Part shown: positions 34,523-44,796 of the stretch, in pieces
Layout of the letters: each line of letters opens with the position of its first letter
Numbering within the stretch: the first letter of the stretch is position 1
Assembly (NCBI GenBank): GCA_947034885.2
Contig: OX344750.2
Coordinates: 1,364,001-1,428,000, forward strand
Source: Thuidium tamariscinum
Lineage: Eukaryota; Streptophyta; Bryopsida; Hypnales; Thuidiaceae
Length of the DNA stretch: 64,000 nucleotides
Reading direction: 5' to 3'
Position numbers and translations under genes: made by a program
Notes under the pieces: model-generated
Told to the model about the DNA's origin: nothing
The model's database searches: none
Seen by the model: the letters and a program-made list of their open reading frames with translations, nothing else

Positions 34523-36027
34523 ATGTGCAAGCAGCAGTCTTGAGAAAAAAAAAGTATTATAAAGATCTTCGACAAATGTTTTGTATTGAAGATTAGAAGT
34601 AGAAGTTTATAGGCTAGTACCTTATGTGTGAGCATTTTGTAGTGCTTCATTAGATAATTATACATGTTATAGCGAGACTCACATAAATCCATATTATTAT
34701 TTGTATTTGAAAGTAATTAGTTGATGGTAGTAGGCAATTTCAAAATAGCAACGCAGACAAATCTTTTTTTGTAGACTCTTTGAAGTATAATGATAATACA
34801 TAAGTTATGAGTTTATTATCACTATTTTGATTTTGAGTACTACTGATTTGTATTTCATTAATGTAAAGTCCTTAGACATCCGTTTTTGAATTGGAGAAGA
34901 AGAAATGAGTTACAAAATTCTCATCCTTCATTGTTCAGAATTATGTAGTAGGGAACTCATTATGATTTTGTAGCACTTCCAATGGTTTTGAACAGGGTTT
35001 AGAAGTACCTAAGTGTAAATCCTTGAGAATCATTTGGGATCTTTTAAATCAAGAGTAGATTAATAGATAGGGCCAATTAATCTCTACCCACTCAAACACC
35101 ATTTTTTAGCAACCTGGCAATTTTGGGCTATTCACTATGAATGGAGATTTTATTATATTCTTTCGAAATTTTCAAACAATATGTGTCCAATGAGTAGCTT
35201 TGAGGCCCAACAATGTTCATAGCTTTTGACAACATGTTTTAAAAGTTATGGCATAATATGTCACTTCTTTAATTCATTTAATTGGTGGATACTGGATAGT
35301 ACGGGTAGTCGGGTAGAAACAAAAAATTCTTTAAAAATAATTTTTATAAGAAGTAAAACATTGATATTGGTTTATTAGATTTCTACCTAAGTGCAAAGCT
35401 TTGAATCATTTGATTTTGATCAATGAGTCAAAAGTTATGTCGAGTTTTAGTAGGAGTATTTTGTGACTAGTTATAGAATCTCTACACTACAAAAGAAGCA
35501 GTTCTTGATCCTTTATTAAATTTAGTTTTTTACATTTGGAATAATAAATAAATAGTAGGTGTAGATTGTTTATTATAATATTTTAACCATTGGGATTGGC
35601 ATTTTCCAATTCTATGAATCAATTGTTCACAATTTGGTATTTTAGCTCTTTTCTACTTCTTTCTAGTTATTATAATCTTTTATACGTTGTACAATTGACA
35701 ATTCTAAATGATTTGAAATTTCTTGAGCACGTAGCCAACTTGCCTTCAAGGATGAATTCAAAGTGTATCAAGCAATTTGAACTTTTTTTTCATACAAGTG
35801 TAACCTTGTGAAGTGTAGCTTCCAGTATTTTAGCATTGTTAAAAAAAAAATTTGTAACTTGAAATGGAAATATGTTGCAATCTGTATGGTGGAAAATTCT
35901 GAAAGTTTTTCTATATCTTTTCAAACAAGATTACTATAAGAATATAAGATCCTAAGGTTGCATGTGTTAAAAAAAATGTTTTTTCCCCTAAGTCTTGGTG
36001 CATGAAGTAGAAATCTCATTGCCACCC
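34523..36027. other. 3' flank of the hAT-like gene and AT-rich spacer
   Basis: The first 300 bp are probably 3' UTR. The rest is AT-rich with a decayed family-1 element at about 35085-35990. No gene seen. Confidence 0.5.
35085..35990 (+). repeat. Decayed family-1 TIR element
   Basis: Sequence from 35085 (ACACCATTTTTTAGCAACCTGGCAATTTTGGGC in part) follows the intact element at 9687-10631 through its whole length. Shared blocks include TTTCTACTTCTTTCTA and GAGTCAAAAGTTATG. Terminal repeats are eroded, so the boundaries are approximate. Confidence 0.5.
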
Positions 36028-36195
36028 TAAACCCGCAGTCGCCCCTCACCCGAGTTCGCAGTCCTCTAGGACCCGCGGTCGCCCACTGGAACCCACACCC
36101 GAGGTCGCGCACGGGAACCCGCACCCGAGGTCGCCCTAAAGCCGCAGTCGCCCTGCATTTGGTACCCGCGGTCGCCCTCTCTTCACCCGTAGGCG
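36028..36195 (+). promoter_or_regulatory. GCGGTCGCC-type repeat array 7 (gene displaced or lost)
   Basis: About seven repeats (GCAGTCGCCC, GCGGTCGCCC, GAGGTCGC) in plus orientation. A partial internal repeat, GGAACCCACACCCGAGGTCGC followed by GGAACCCGCACCCGAGGTCGCC, is present. No ORF follows before the copia nest begins at about 36.3 kb, so any gene once downstream has been displaced or lost. Confidence 0.6.
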
Positions 36196-36393
36196 CCTTA
36201 AACCCTTTCCACGTCATTGTCCAAAGCCTGCCACGTATGCCAAATCCATTTACTATAGGGTAATTTTTTTTTACCTTACTCGACGGGCTGCGACGGGGTA
36301 GCGACATGTTGTCACCTGCGACACGCGACGTCAGACGTCCAACACGACACTAAAACCCAAAAATATGTCCGACAAGAAAACCCTGTCTTCAAC

Positions 36394-37090
36394 ACTCCCA
36401 CTTTGAGAGTGGTCAAAGGTGCAATGAATTATCATTGCAATCAAGTTTGGGTTGGTGGCATACCAAGTACGCCATAAAACTATCTCAACACTCTCTTGAC
36501 CGATGCCCAACACTTTGGGCCATACTTAGACATGGATTCACATACAACACTCACCGATAATGCCAAATCAGCCCTTGTGGCTTCCATGGCATGCTTTAAA
36601 CAACTCACCGCTGCCTTATAAGGCACACCTCTCATTTCAGCCCTCACCTCCTCAAATTCGTCATCTATGAGCTTGGGAACCTCCTCATGAGTGTTAAGTG
36701 GTGTACCTAGGGCTTTGCACTCCATTTGCATAGCCAACTCCCACTTGCTTGCATCTTCACAACCCAACACTTCTCCAAGTGTGGTTGCATCTCCAAAGCA
36801 TGCTACGTTGGCTTCTTCTTCACGTTGTGCGGGAAGAATGTGATTCAGCCACCAATTTCCTAGAGACTTACGAGTCCTTGTTGGATAACGTGGCTCCTCT
36901 TGCTCTTCCAAGGGCTGATCATGCTCTTGCTCCTTTGGTGAAGCACTTCGAGAAGGAATTGCTGATCTCTTCACTTGGGGTGTAGTCACCTTCTTCTTGG
37001 GCTCCACCCAGTCCTCATCTTCCCCTCCTTGCTCTTCATCTTCATCATCTTCCATGTGCACTCTTGGAGTTGTGCCCACTACATGGGCTG
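36394..37090 (-). mobile_element. Copia element B, 3' part (split by element A)
   Basis: Minus-strand continuation of B. It encodes the tail of the polyprotein from VVGTTPRVH to VKRVLR (stop near 36480) with the RT and RNase-H deletion shared by A, C and J. The polypurine tract (AAAGTGGGAG on the minus strand) ends at 36395. The LTR that follows, reading left from 36394, starts TGTTGAAGA but then differs entirely from the other LTRs in this nest. The residue TSD of element A (GGCTG) forms the right edge. Confidence 0.7.
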
Positions 37091-37345
37091 TGTTGAAGAT
37101 CATGTACATATTAGTATAGACCATGTACATACAGCCCTAGGTGTAGCATTAGACACTAGGTTAGTGTTAGAGTCCATTGGGTATTGCTCGTAGTCAAAGG
37201 CAGCCCATGAAAGGTAGTTATCCCACATGGTTTGTGGATAACTAGGGAAAGGCTTCTAGCATAAGATCAGCCCACTCATGGGTCTTTGTATCTTCCTACC
37301 ATCTAAGTAAAGCCTTTCATCCATCATAACCTTGTAATCTCAATA
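37091..37345 (+). repeat. 5' LTR of element A
   Basis: 255 bp, TGTTGA...TCAATA. It contains the inverted words ATCATGTACAT and CATGTACAT near its start and the conserved segment CCACATGGTTTGTGGATAAC. Same subtype as the 3' LTR and those of D, G and I. Confidence 0.85.
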
Positions 37346-37361
37346 GGTTATGGGCCCACGC
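37346..37361 (+). promoter_or_regulatory. Primer-binding site (half-tRNA type)
   Basis: GGTTATGGGCCCACGC abuts the LTR. The first 14 bases are complementary to the anticodon-stem region of plant initiator tRNA-Met (GTGGGCCCATAACC), not to its 3' CCA end. Drosophila copia and yeast Ty5 prime in this way. The same site follows every 5' LTR in this nest. Confidence 0.75.
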
Positions 37362-37639
37362 ACTTGGAGTTGCGCTTGAGGGTGAAATTCAAATCATTTG
37401 GAGGAGATCTTGGAGCTTGGAGGAGCAATCAGCCTTTTGTGACTTTTCACCTACAAACCATATGGTGTCAGTATATTTTAAAAAAGGAAGAGGAAAGTTT
37501 TGTTGCTTTCTCATTGGCTGGTTTGTGAGGTTTTGAGTACATTTTGGTGGAGTGGTTGCTTATGGTAGTAATCAGACCTAGTTAGGGCTGGTTGCATGCT
37601 CCTAGTTTGAGTTTGCTTTTAGAAGTGTGCATTGAGAGC

Positions 37640-38160
37640 CATTTGAGGCTGAATTGTGCACTTGGGTGCATTGATGAGTGAGATTGTGCCAATTGCACTT
37701 TAGTGAGAGTGCTTTGAGGCTGATTGTGCACTTTGGTGCATTGTTGAGTGAGATTGTGAGCCTTGGAAGCATGTTTGTGAGTGAGTGAGGCGAATTTGTG
37801 GACTTGGTGAACTTAAGAGGGCTGATTAGTGCCCTTGTGAGTGAGTGAGGCGAATTAGTGGATTTTTGTGAACCCTAGAGGGCTGACTTGTGCCCTTGTG
37901 TGTGAGAGAGGAGAATTAGTGGATTTTGCAAATCCTAGAGGGCTGATTTGAGCCCTTGTGTGTGAGAGAGGCGAATTAGTGGAATTTGTGAACCCTAGAG
38001 GGCTGATTTGTGCCCTTGTGAGTGAGAGAGGTGAATTAGTGGGTTTTGTGAACCCAAGAGGGCTGAATTGTGCCCTTGTGAGTGAGAGAGGTGAATTAGT
38101 GAGTTTTGTGAACCCAAGAGGGCTGAATTGTGCCCTTGTGAGCCTTGTGGAGCCATTGAG
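37640..38160 (+). repeat. Leader minisatellites of element A
   Basis: Two tandem-repeat types. One is about 70 bp (TTTGAGGCTGATTGTGCAC core, 37640-37770). The other is 60 bp (GGGCTGATTTGTGCCCTTGTG core with GAATTAGTGG, about 37785-38140, six copies). Homologous arrays occur in D, G, I and J with different copy numbers. Confidence 0.75.
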
Positions 38161-38652
38161 AGCAAAGTAGGATTCTTTGGTGGCTTGGTGATCCAACTAG
38201 GGTTGTTGGAGACCATTGTTGTCCTTGAGGTGCTGATTGTGAGTAGGAGCTTCCATCTAGGGCTGATTGGAAGCCTAGAGCTCCTTGGAGTGTGGAGTAC
38301 CCTCTTTGTGAGGAGGGCTTGTTGAATTGAAGTAGCACTAGTCCATGTGTTGGACTTGAGCTTGATTAGGGTCTGAATTGGTGATTGAGAGGAGGTGATG
38401 CACATGTGAGGAGTGTTTGGCCGTCCTTGGTGTTCAAAAGATCTTGGGAGGTCCTTGTGAGGGCTGATTGGTGCCATTTCAACCCTATTCGCTGCCAAGG
38501 GAATGTTTGGTCGTTCTTGGAGCTTGGAGGATCTTGGGAGGTCCTTGTGAGGGCTGAATTGTGCCATTTCAGCCGCATTGGCTGCCAAGGGAGTGTTTGG
38601 AGGCTGAATTGAGTTTGTGAACTCTTGAAGACACATTGGGTGCTGCCAACAA

Positions 38653-40929
38653 GTGGGAGGTGCTTCACCAATGAAGGAGCTGACCATGGAGTTTGTGACG
38701 GCCCAATTGATGCAAGAGGTGACCAAGCACAAGGAGAATGAGTCCCAAGGGGAGGGATCAGCCCTTGTCTCAAGATATGGGAGAGGAGGCAACACCAAGG
38801 CGTTCAAGGAGACAAGGACGTGCTTCAAGTGTGGCAAACCAGGCCACATTGCTAGGGATTGCAAGGGCAGCCAAGCCAAAGACAAGGAGAGTGCACACCA
38901 AGCCTCCAAAGAGGAGGAGATTGCCTTTGCCACCCATGGAGGAGGGGAGAAGGCCAACATGTTTACTTGGATTGTGGACTCGGGGGCCACCCAACATATG
39001 ACCAGCCATCGGGATGCCTTCCACACCTATCAGCCCATTTCGGGGAAGAAGATTTATTTGGGAGACAATGGCATGGTGGAGGCCCTTGGCAAGGGGGAGA
39101 TCCTTGTGGAGGTGCAAGTGAAGGGGCTGACCAAGAGGATCCAGATCCAAGAGGCCCTCCATGTCCCCAAGTTGCATGCCAACTTGCTTTCGGTGAGTAG
39201 ATTGTCTTTGGGAGGTTTGAAGGTTCATTTCAACAAGGTGGGGTGTGTTGTGAGGGCACCAAGTGGAGTTTTGATAGCATCAGCCCCTCGTGAGGGCCAC
39301 TTGTACCGCCTCCACTTCACCAAGGTGAATGGTACTTCTTCGGCTTGTGTTGGCCAAGAATCATCCCAAGGATCAGCTCATGGAGACCTTGTGGAGCTTT
39401 GGCATAGGAGGCTTGGACACTTGAATGTGAAGAGCATGAGGAGTCTCCAACACATTGTGAAGGGGCTGAACCTCTCTTCTTGCAAGCATGATTGGAGTTC
39501 TATGGTGTGCAAGGGGTGCATTGAGGGCAAGCAAGCAAGGCAGCCCTTCCCCAAGGATGGGCCAACCCGAGCCACCAAGCCATTGGAGCTTGTACATTCA
39601 GATGTGTGCGGGCCAATGAAGACCACATCCATTGGAGGAGCAAGGTATTTTGTGACCTTCATTGATGATTTCTCTCGCAAGGTGTGGGTGTATATGCTGA
39701 AGTGCAAGAGTGAGGTGTTTGGGCGTTTTGAGACTTGGAAGGCCCTTGTGGAGGCCCAATCGAATTGCAAGGTGAAGGTGCTGCGGTCGGATAATGGAGG
39801 GGAGTATGTGTCCAAGGCCTTTGAGGAGTACTTGAAGGCCCATGGCATTGAGCACCACACATCAGCACCTTACACTCCTCAACAAAACGGTGTAGCGGAG
39901 CGTGCAAATCGCACCATTGTGGAGATGGCAAGGTCTATGATTCATGGCCAAGGGCTGAAGTATGAGCTTTGGGGGGAGGCGGTGTCTACAGCGGTTTATA
40001 CAAGGAACCGATGCCCCACCCAAGCCTTGACAAGCATGACACCCCAAGAAGCTTGGAGTGGGATTAGGCCCCATGTGTCTCACATGCGGATTTTTGGGTG
40101 CATGGCCTATGCATTGGTCCCAAGTGCCAAGAGGACCAAGTTGGATGCCAAAGGCATCAAGTGCCTTTTCCTTGGTTATTGTGAGGGAACCAAGGCTTAT
40201 AGGCTGATGTGTGTGGAGAGCAAGGCCATCATCAAGAGTAGAGATGTGACCTTCTTGGAGGATGGAGGTGCTGATCCCAAGCTCTTGGAGATGAGCCCAA
40301 GTGGGAGTAATAGAGGACCAGCCCATGTGGTGGGCACAACTCCAAGAGTGCACCTGGAAGATGATGAAGATGAAGAGCAAGGAGGGGAAGATGAGGACTT
40401 GGTGGAGCCCAAGAAGAGGGTGACTACTCCCCAAGTGAAGAGATCAGCTGCTCCTTGTGCAAGCACTTCACCAAGGGAGCAAGAGCATGATCAGCCCTTG
40501 GAGGAGCAAGAGGAGCCACGTTACCCAACAAGGACTCGTAGGCCTCTAGGAGATTGGTGGCTGAATCACATTCTTCCCCCACAACGTGAAGAAGAAGCCA
40601 ACCTAGCTTGCTTTGAAGATGCAACCACACTTGGAGAAGTGTTGGGTTGTGAAGATGCAAGCAAGTGGGAGTTGGATTTGCAAACGGAGTGCAAAGCCCA
40701 AGGTACACCACTTAACACTCATGAGGAGTTGCCCAAGCTCATAGATGACGAATTGGAGGAGGCAAGGGCTGAAATGCAAGGTGTGCCTTATAAGGCAGCG
40801 GTGAGTTCTTTGAAGCATGCCATGGAAGCCACAAGGGCTGATTTGGCATTATCGGTGAGTGCTGTATGTGAATCCATGTCTAAGTATGGCCCAAAGTGTT
40901 GGGCAGCGATCAAGAGAGTGTTGAGATAG
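38653..40929 (+). CDS. Element A polyprotein: truncated gag, protease, integrase; RT and RNase H deleted
   Basis: An open frame of 758 codons. The gag N-terminal region is missing: the frame enters at the segment equal to TKDLTLEFVTARLM of element C. Then follow a CCHC knuckle (CFKCGKPGHIARDC), an aspartic protease motif (WIVDSGATQHM), the GAG-pre-integrase motif (LWHRRLGHLN) and an integrase core with all three acidic positions (HSDVCGP, RSDNGGEYVS, QQNGVAE). The acidic linker leads to YPTRTRRPLGDWW, after which the whole RT and RNase-H region is gone; the frame rejoins at GTPLNTHEELPKL and stops after VKRVLR. Any transposition would need enzymes in trans. Confidence 0.8.
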   Translation: MGGASPMKELTMEFVTAQLMQEVTKHKENESQGEGSALVSRYGRGGNTKAFKETRTCFKCGKPGHIARDCKGSQAKDKESAHQASKEEEIAFATHGGGEKANMFTWIVDSGATQHMTSHRDAFHTYQPISGKKIYLGDNGMVEALGKGEILVEVQVKGLTKRIQIQEALHVPKLHANLLSVSRLSLGGLKVHFNKVGCVVRAPSGVLIASAPREGHLYRLHFTKVNGTSSACVGQESSQGSAHGDLVELWHRRLGHLNVKSMRSLQHIVKGLNLSSCKHDWSSMVCKGCIEGKQARQPFPKDGPTRATKPLELVHSDVCGPMKTTSIGGARYFVTFIDDFSRKVWVYMLKCKSEVFGRFETWKALVEAQSNCKVKVLRSDNGGEYVSKAFEEYLKAHGIEHHTSAPYTPQQNGVAERANRTIVEMARSMIHGQGLKYELWGEAVSTAVYTRNRCPTQALTSMTPQEAWSGIRPHVSHMRIFGCMAYALVPSAKRTKLDAKGIKCLFLGYCEGTKAYRLMCVESKAIIKSRDVTFLEDGGADPKLLEMSPSGSNRGPAHVVGTTPRVHLEDDEDEEQGGEDEDLVEPKKRVTTPQVKRSAAPCASTSPREQEHDQPLEEQEEPRYPTRTRRPLGDWWLNHILPPQREEEANLACFEDATTLGEVLGCEDASKWELDLQTECKAQGTPLNTHEELPKLIDDELEEARAEMQGVPYKAAVSSLKHAMEATRADLALSVSAVCESMSKYGPKCWAAIKRVLR

Positions 40930-41014
40930 TTTTATGGCGTACTTGGTATGCCACCAACCCAAACTTGATTGCAATGATAATTCATTGCACCTTTGACCAC
41001 TCTCAAAGTGGGAG

Positions 41015-41270
41015 TGTTGAAGATCATGTACATATTAGTGTAGACCATGCACATACAGCCCTAGGAGTAGCATTAGACACTAGGATAGTGTTAGAGTCCA
41101 TTGGGTATTGCTCGTAGTCAAAGGCAGCCCATGAAAGGTAGTTATCCCACATGGTTTGTGGATAACTAGGGAAAGGCTTCTAGCATAAGATCAGCCCACT
41201 CATGGGTCTTTGTATCTTCCTACCATCTAAGTAAAGCCTTTCATCCATCAATACCTTTGTAATCTCAATA
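41015..41270 (+). repeat. 3' LTR of element A
   Basis: 256 bp. It is almost identical to the 3' LTR of element C (47660-47915), closer than to its own 5' partner, which hints at gene conversion or shared recent ancestry of the A and C 3' halves. Confidence 0.85.
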
Positions 41271-43393
41271 GGCTGGTCCTCCATTACTCCCACTTGGGCT
41301 CATCTCCAAGAGCTTGTGATCAGCACCTCCATCCTCCAAGAAGGTCACATCTCTACTCTTGATGATCTTCTTGGTCTCCACACACATCAGCCTATAAGCC
41401 TTGGTTCCCTCACAATAACCAAGGAAAAGGCACTTGATGCCCTTGGCATCCACCTTGGTCCTCTTGGCACTTGGGACCAATGCATAGGCCCTGCACCCAA
41501 AAATATGCATGTGAGACACATGGGGCCTAATCCATCTCCAAGCTTCTTGGGGTGTCATGCTTGTCAAGGCTTGGGTGGGGCACCGGTTCCTTGTATAAAC
41601 CGCTGTAGACACCGCCTCCCCCCAAAGCTCATACTTCAGCCCTTGGCCATGAATCATAGACCTTGCTATCTCCACAATGGTGCGATTTGAATGCTCCGCT
41701 ACACCGTTTTGTTGAGGAGTGTAAGGTGCGGATGTGTGGTGCTCAATGCCATGGGCCTTCAAGTACTCCTCAAAGGCCTTGGACATATACTCCCCTCCAT
41801 TATCCGATCACAGCACCTTCACCTTGCAATCAGTTTGGGCCTCTACAAGGGCCTTCCAAATCTCAAAATGCCCAATCACCTCACTCTTGCACTTCAACAT
41901 ATACACCCACACCTTGCGAGAGAAATCATCAATGAAGGTCACAAAATACCTTGCTCCTCCTATGGTTGTGGTCTTCATCGGCCCACACACATCTGAATGC
42001 ACAAGCTCCAATGGCTTGGTGGCTCGGGTTCCCCCATCCTTGGGGAAGGGCTGCCTTGCTTGCTTGCCCTCCATGCACCCCTTGCACACCATAGAACTCA
42101 ATTCATGCTTCAAGTGCCCAAGCCTCCTATGCCAAAGCTCTACAACGTCTCCATGAGCTGATCCTTGGGCTGATCCTTGGGCAAAACAAGCCAAGGAAGT
42201 ACCATTCACCTTGGTGAAGTGGAGGGGGTACAAGTGGCCCTCACGAGGGGCTGATGCTATCAAAACTCCACTTGGTGCCCTCACAACACACCCCACCTTG
42301 TTGAAATGAACCTTCAAACCTCCCAAACACAATTGGTTCACCGAAAGCAAGTTGGCATGCAACTTGGGGACATGGAGGGCCTCTTGGATCTGGATCCTCT
42401 TGGTCATCCCCTTCACTTGCACCTCCACAAGGATCTCCCCCTTGCCAAGGGCCTCCACCATGCCATTGTCTTTCAAGTAAATCTTCTTCCCCGAAATGGG
42501 CTGATAGGTGTGGAAGGCATCTCGATGGCTGGTCATGTGTTGGGTAGCACCTGAATCCACAATCCAAGTGAACATGTTGGCCTTCTCCCCTCCTCCATGG
42601 GTGGCAAAGGCGAAATCCTCCTCCTCCTCCTCTTTGGAAGCTTGGTGTGCACTCTCCTTGTCTTTGGCTTGGCTGGTCTTGCAATGCTTGGCAATGTGGC
42701 CTGATTTGCCACACTTGAAGCATGTCCTTGTCTCCTTGAATGCCTTGGTGGTGCCTCCCTTGCCATGCCTTGACACAAGGGCTGATCCCTCCCCTTGGGG
42801 CTCATTCTCCTTGCGCTTTGTCACCTCATGCATCAAGCGGGCTGTTACAAACTCCAAGGTCAGATCCTTGGTGGCCCTTGTCTCCAAGGCGGTGATGAGG
42901 AACTCATAGGATGGTAGCAAGCTCTCCAACAATGTCATCACCACATCTCCCTCCGTCACGGGCGCCTCCAAAGAAGCCAACTCATCAGCAAGAGCCTTGA
43001 TCTTGTTGACATGGTCCAACATGTCGTCCTCCTCTTGCATCTTGCTAGTGAAGAACTTCCGCCGAAGGAAGAGGATGTTAGAGAGGCTCTTGGTCTCATG
43101 GATGTTGCAAAGGGTGGTCCACGCATGGGCTGGTCCCTTGCAATGGCGGATGTGTGCAATCTGCCGGTCCGCAAGGTTGATGGCAATGAGGGCAAAGGCC
43201 TTCTTCTCCTTCCTCTCAAATGCCTTCTTGGTCTTTGGATCAGCATCCTCACTTGGAGGCTCCTCACTCCCATCCACCACATCCCACAAGTCCTTCTCCG
43301 CAAGAATCATCTCCATCTTGAACTTCCACATGCCAAAGTTCTCCCCATTGAACTTGTCAATGATAAGCACGCCGTCTCCTCCACTTGATGCCA
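41271..43393 (-). pseudogene. Element B gag-protease-integrase polyprotein, one stop, split by A
   Basis: Probable start MASSGGDG at 43393 (a METLG start lies 15 codons upstream, at 43439). It keeps the gag core (MWKFKMEMILAEKDLW region, UBN2-like), the CCHC knuckle CFKCGKSGHIAKHC, protease WIVDSGATQHM, LWHRRLGHLK and the integrase. A short gap relative to C removes the residues after LGHL. At about 41805 the codon expected for Arg in VLRSDNGGEY is TGA. Reading continues in the same frame to GGPA, where element A interrupts it; the C-terminal remainder is at 36480-37090. Confidence 0.75.
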
Positions 43394-43631
43394 TGGTGAA
43401 GCACCTCCCACTTGTTGGTAGCACCCCAAGTGTCTCCAACTGAATTCAGCCTCCAAACACTCACTTGGAAGCCAATTGGGCTGAAATCTCAACAATCAGC
43501 CCTTCTAAGGACCTTCCAAGCTCCTCCCAATCCAAGGAATCGACCAAAACACTCCACACAAGTGCCTCACCTCTACTCCACACCAAATCAGACCCTAATC
43601 AAGCTCAAATTCACCACATGAATGTCATGGG
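41271..43631 (-). mobile_element. Copia element B, 5' part
   Basis: Minus-strand element running from its leader (43394-43631, cut by the LTR of element C at 43632) through full-length gag, CCHC, protease and integrase to the insertion point of A at 41271. Its own 5' LTR and primer-binding site are missing. B is the oldest layer on this side of the nest, since A lies inside it. Confidence 0.8.
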
Positions 43632-43887
43632 TGTTGAAGATCATGTACATATTAGTGTAGACTATGTACATTGAGCCCTAGGAGTAGGAGTAGACTCTTA
43701 GTTAGGCTTAGAGTCCCTTGGGTATTGCTTGTAGTCAAAGGCAACCCATGGTGTTTGGTTATCCCACATGGTTTGTGGATAACTAGGGAAAGGCTTCTCC
43801 CTTATGTTCAGCCCACCCATGGGCCATGGTATCTTCCTACCATCTAAGTAAAGCCTTTCATCCATTCATAACATTGGAATCTCAATA
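43632..43887 (+). repeat. 5' LTR of element C
   Basis: 256 bp, TGTTGA...TCAATA, followed directly by the GGTTATGGGCCCAC primer-binding site at 43888. Same subtype as the LTRs at 52862-53117 and 55174-55429. Confidence 0.85.
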
Positions 43888-44796
43888 GGTTATGGGCCCA
43901 CGCACTTGGAGTTGCGTTTGAGGGAGGAATTCAAAGCATTTGGAGGAGATCTTGGAGCTTGGAGGAGTAATCAGCCCTTTGTCACTTGTCACCTACAAAC
44001 CATATGGTGTGAGTCATTTTTCAAATATCAACAACTTTGGAGTGCATTTTTTTAAAAAAAGGAATTTTTTGTAGGAGCTATTGTTGGCTGGTTTGTGAGG
44101 TTTTGAGTCCATTTTGGGTGAGAGTTTGCTTATGGTAGTAATTAGACCTAGTTAGGGCTGGTTGGAAGCTCCTAGTTTGAGTTTGTGCTTAGAAGTGTAC
44201 ATTGGGAGCCCATTGAGGCTGATTGTGCATTTGAGTGCATTGTGGATTGTGATGGCGCCAATTGCAATCTAGTGAGAGTCCTTTGGAGGCCTTGGAAGCA
44301 TATTTGAGTTGCTTGAGGAGTTTGCCATCCTTAGAGGACTGATTTCTGCCCCTTGTGAGCCATTGAGGGCCAATTAGGGTGCTTTGGTGGATTGGTGATC
44401 CAATTAGGGCTGTTGGAAGCCATTGTTGTCCTTGAGGTGCTTATTGTGAGTAGTAGCATCCATTTAGGGCTGATTGGAAGGCTTGAGCGCCTTGTTGTGT
44501 GGAGTACCCTATTTGTGAGGAGCATTGTGAGATTGCTTGCTGAATTGAAGGAGCACTAGCCCATGACATTCATGTGGTGAATTTGAGCTTGATTAGGGTC
44601 TGATTTGGTGTGGAGTAGAGGTGAGGCACTTGTGTGGAGTGTTTTGGTCGTTTCCTTGGATTGGGAGGAGCTTGGAAGGTCCTTGGAAGGGCTGATTGTT
44701 GCCATTTCAGCCCAATTGGCTTCCAAGTGAGTGTTTGGAGGCTGAATTCAGTTGGAGACACTTGGGGTGCTACCAACAAGTGGGAGGTGCTTCACC

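Larger units (their letters stand above)
37091..41270 (+). mobile_element. Copia element A: complete, non-autonomous, nested in B
   Basis: 5' LTR 37091-37345 and 3' LTR 41015-41270 start TGTTGA and end TCAATA. The 5-bp target duplication GGCTG is exact (37086-37090 and 41271-41275). The primer-binding site GGTTATGGGCCCAC directly follows the 5' LTR. The polypurine tract AAAGTGGGAG precedes the 3' LTR. The two LTRs differ at about five positions plus a small indel, so the insertion is not brand new. Removing A restores a continuous B reading frame across GPAHVVGTTP. The leader (37346-38640) carries 60-bp tandem repeats. Confidence 0.9.

Noticed and set aside
37995-39026. Large opposite-strand ORFs overlapping the copia polyprotein (for example 343 codons)
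   Set aside because: They are antisense to clear gag, protease and integrase motifs and have no domain of their own; codon bias of the sense frame explains them.
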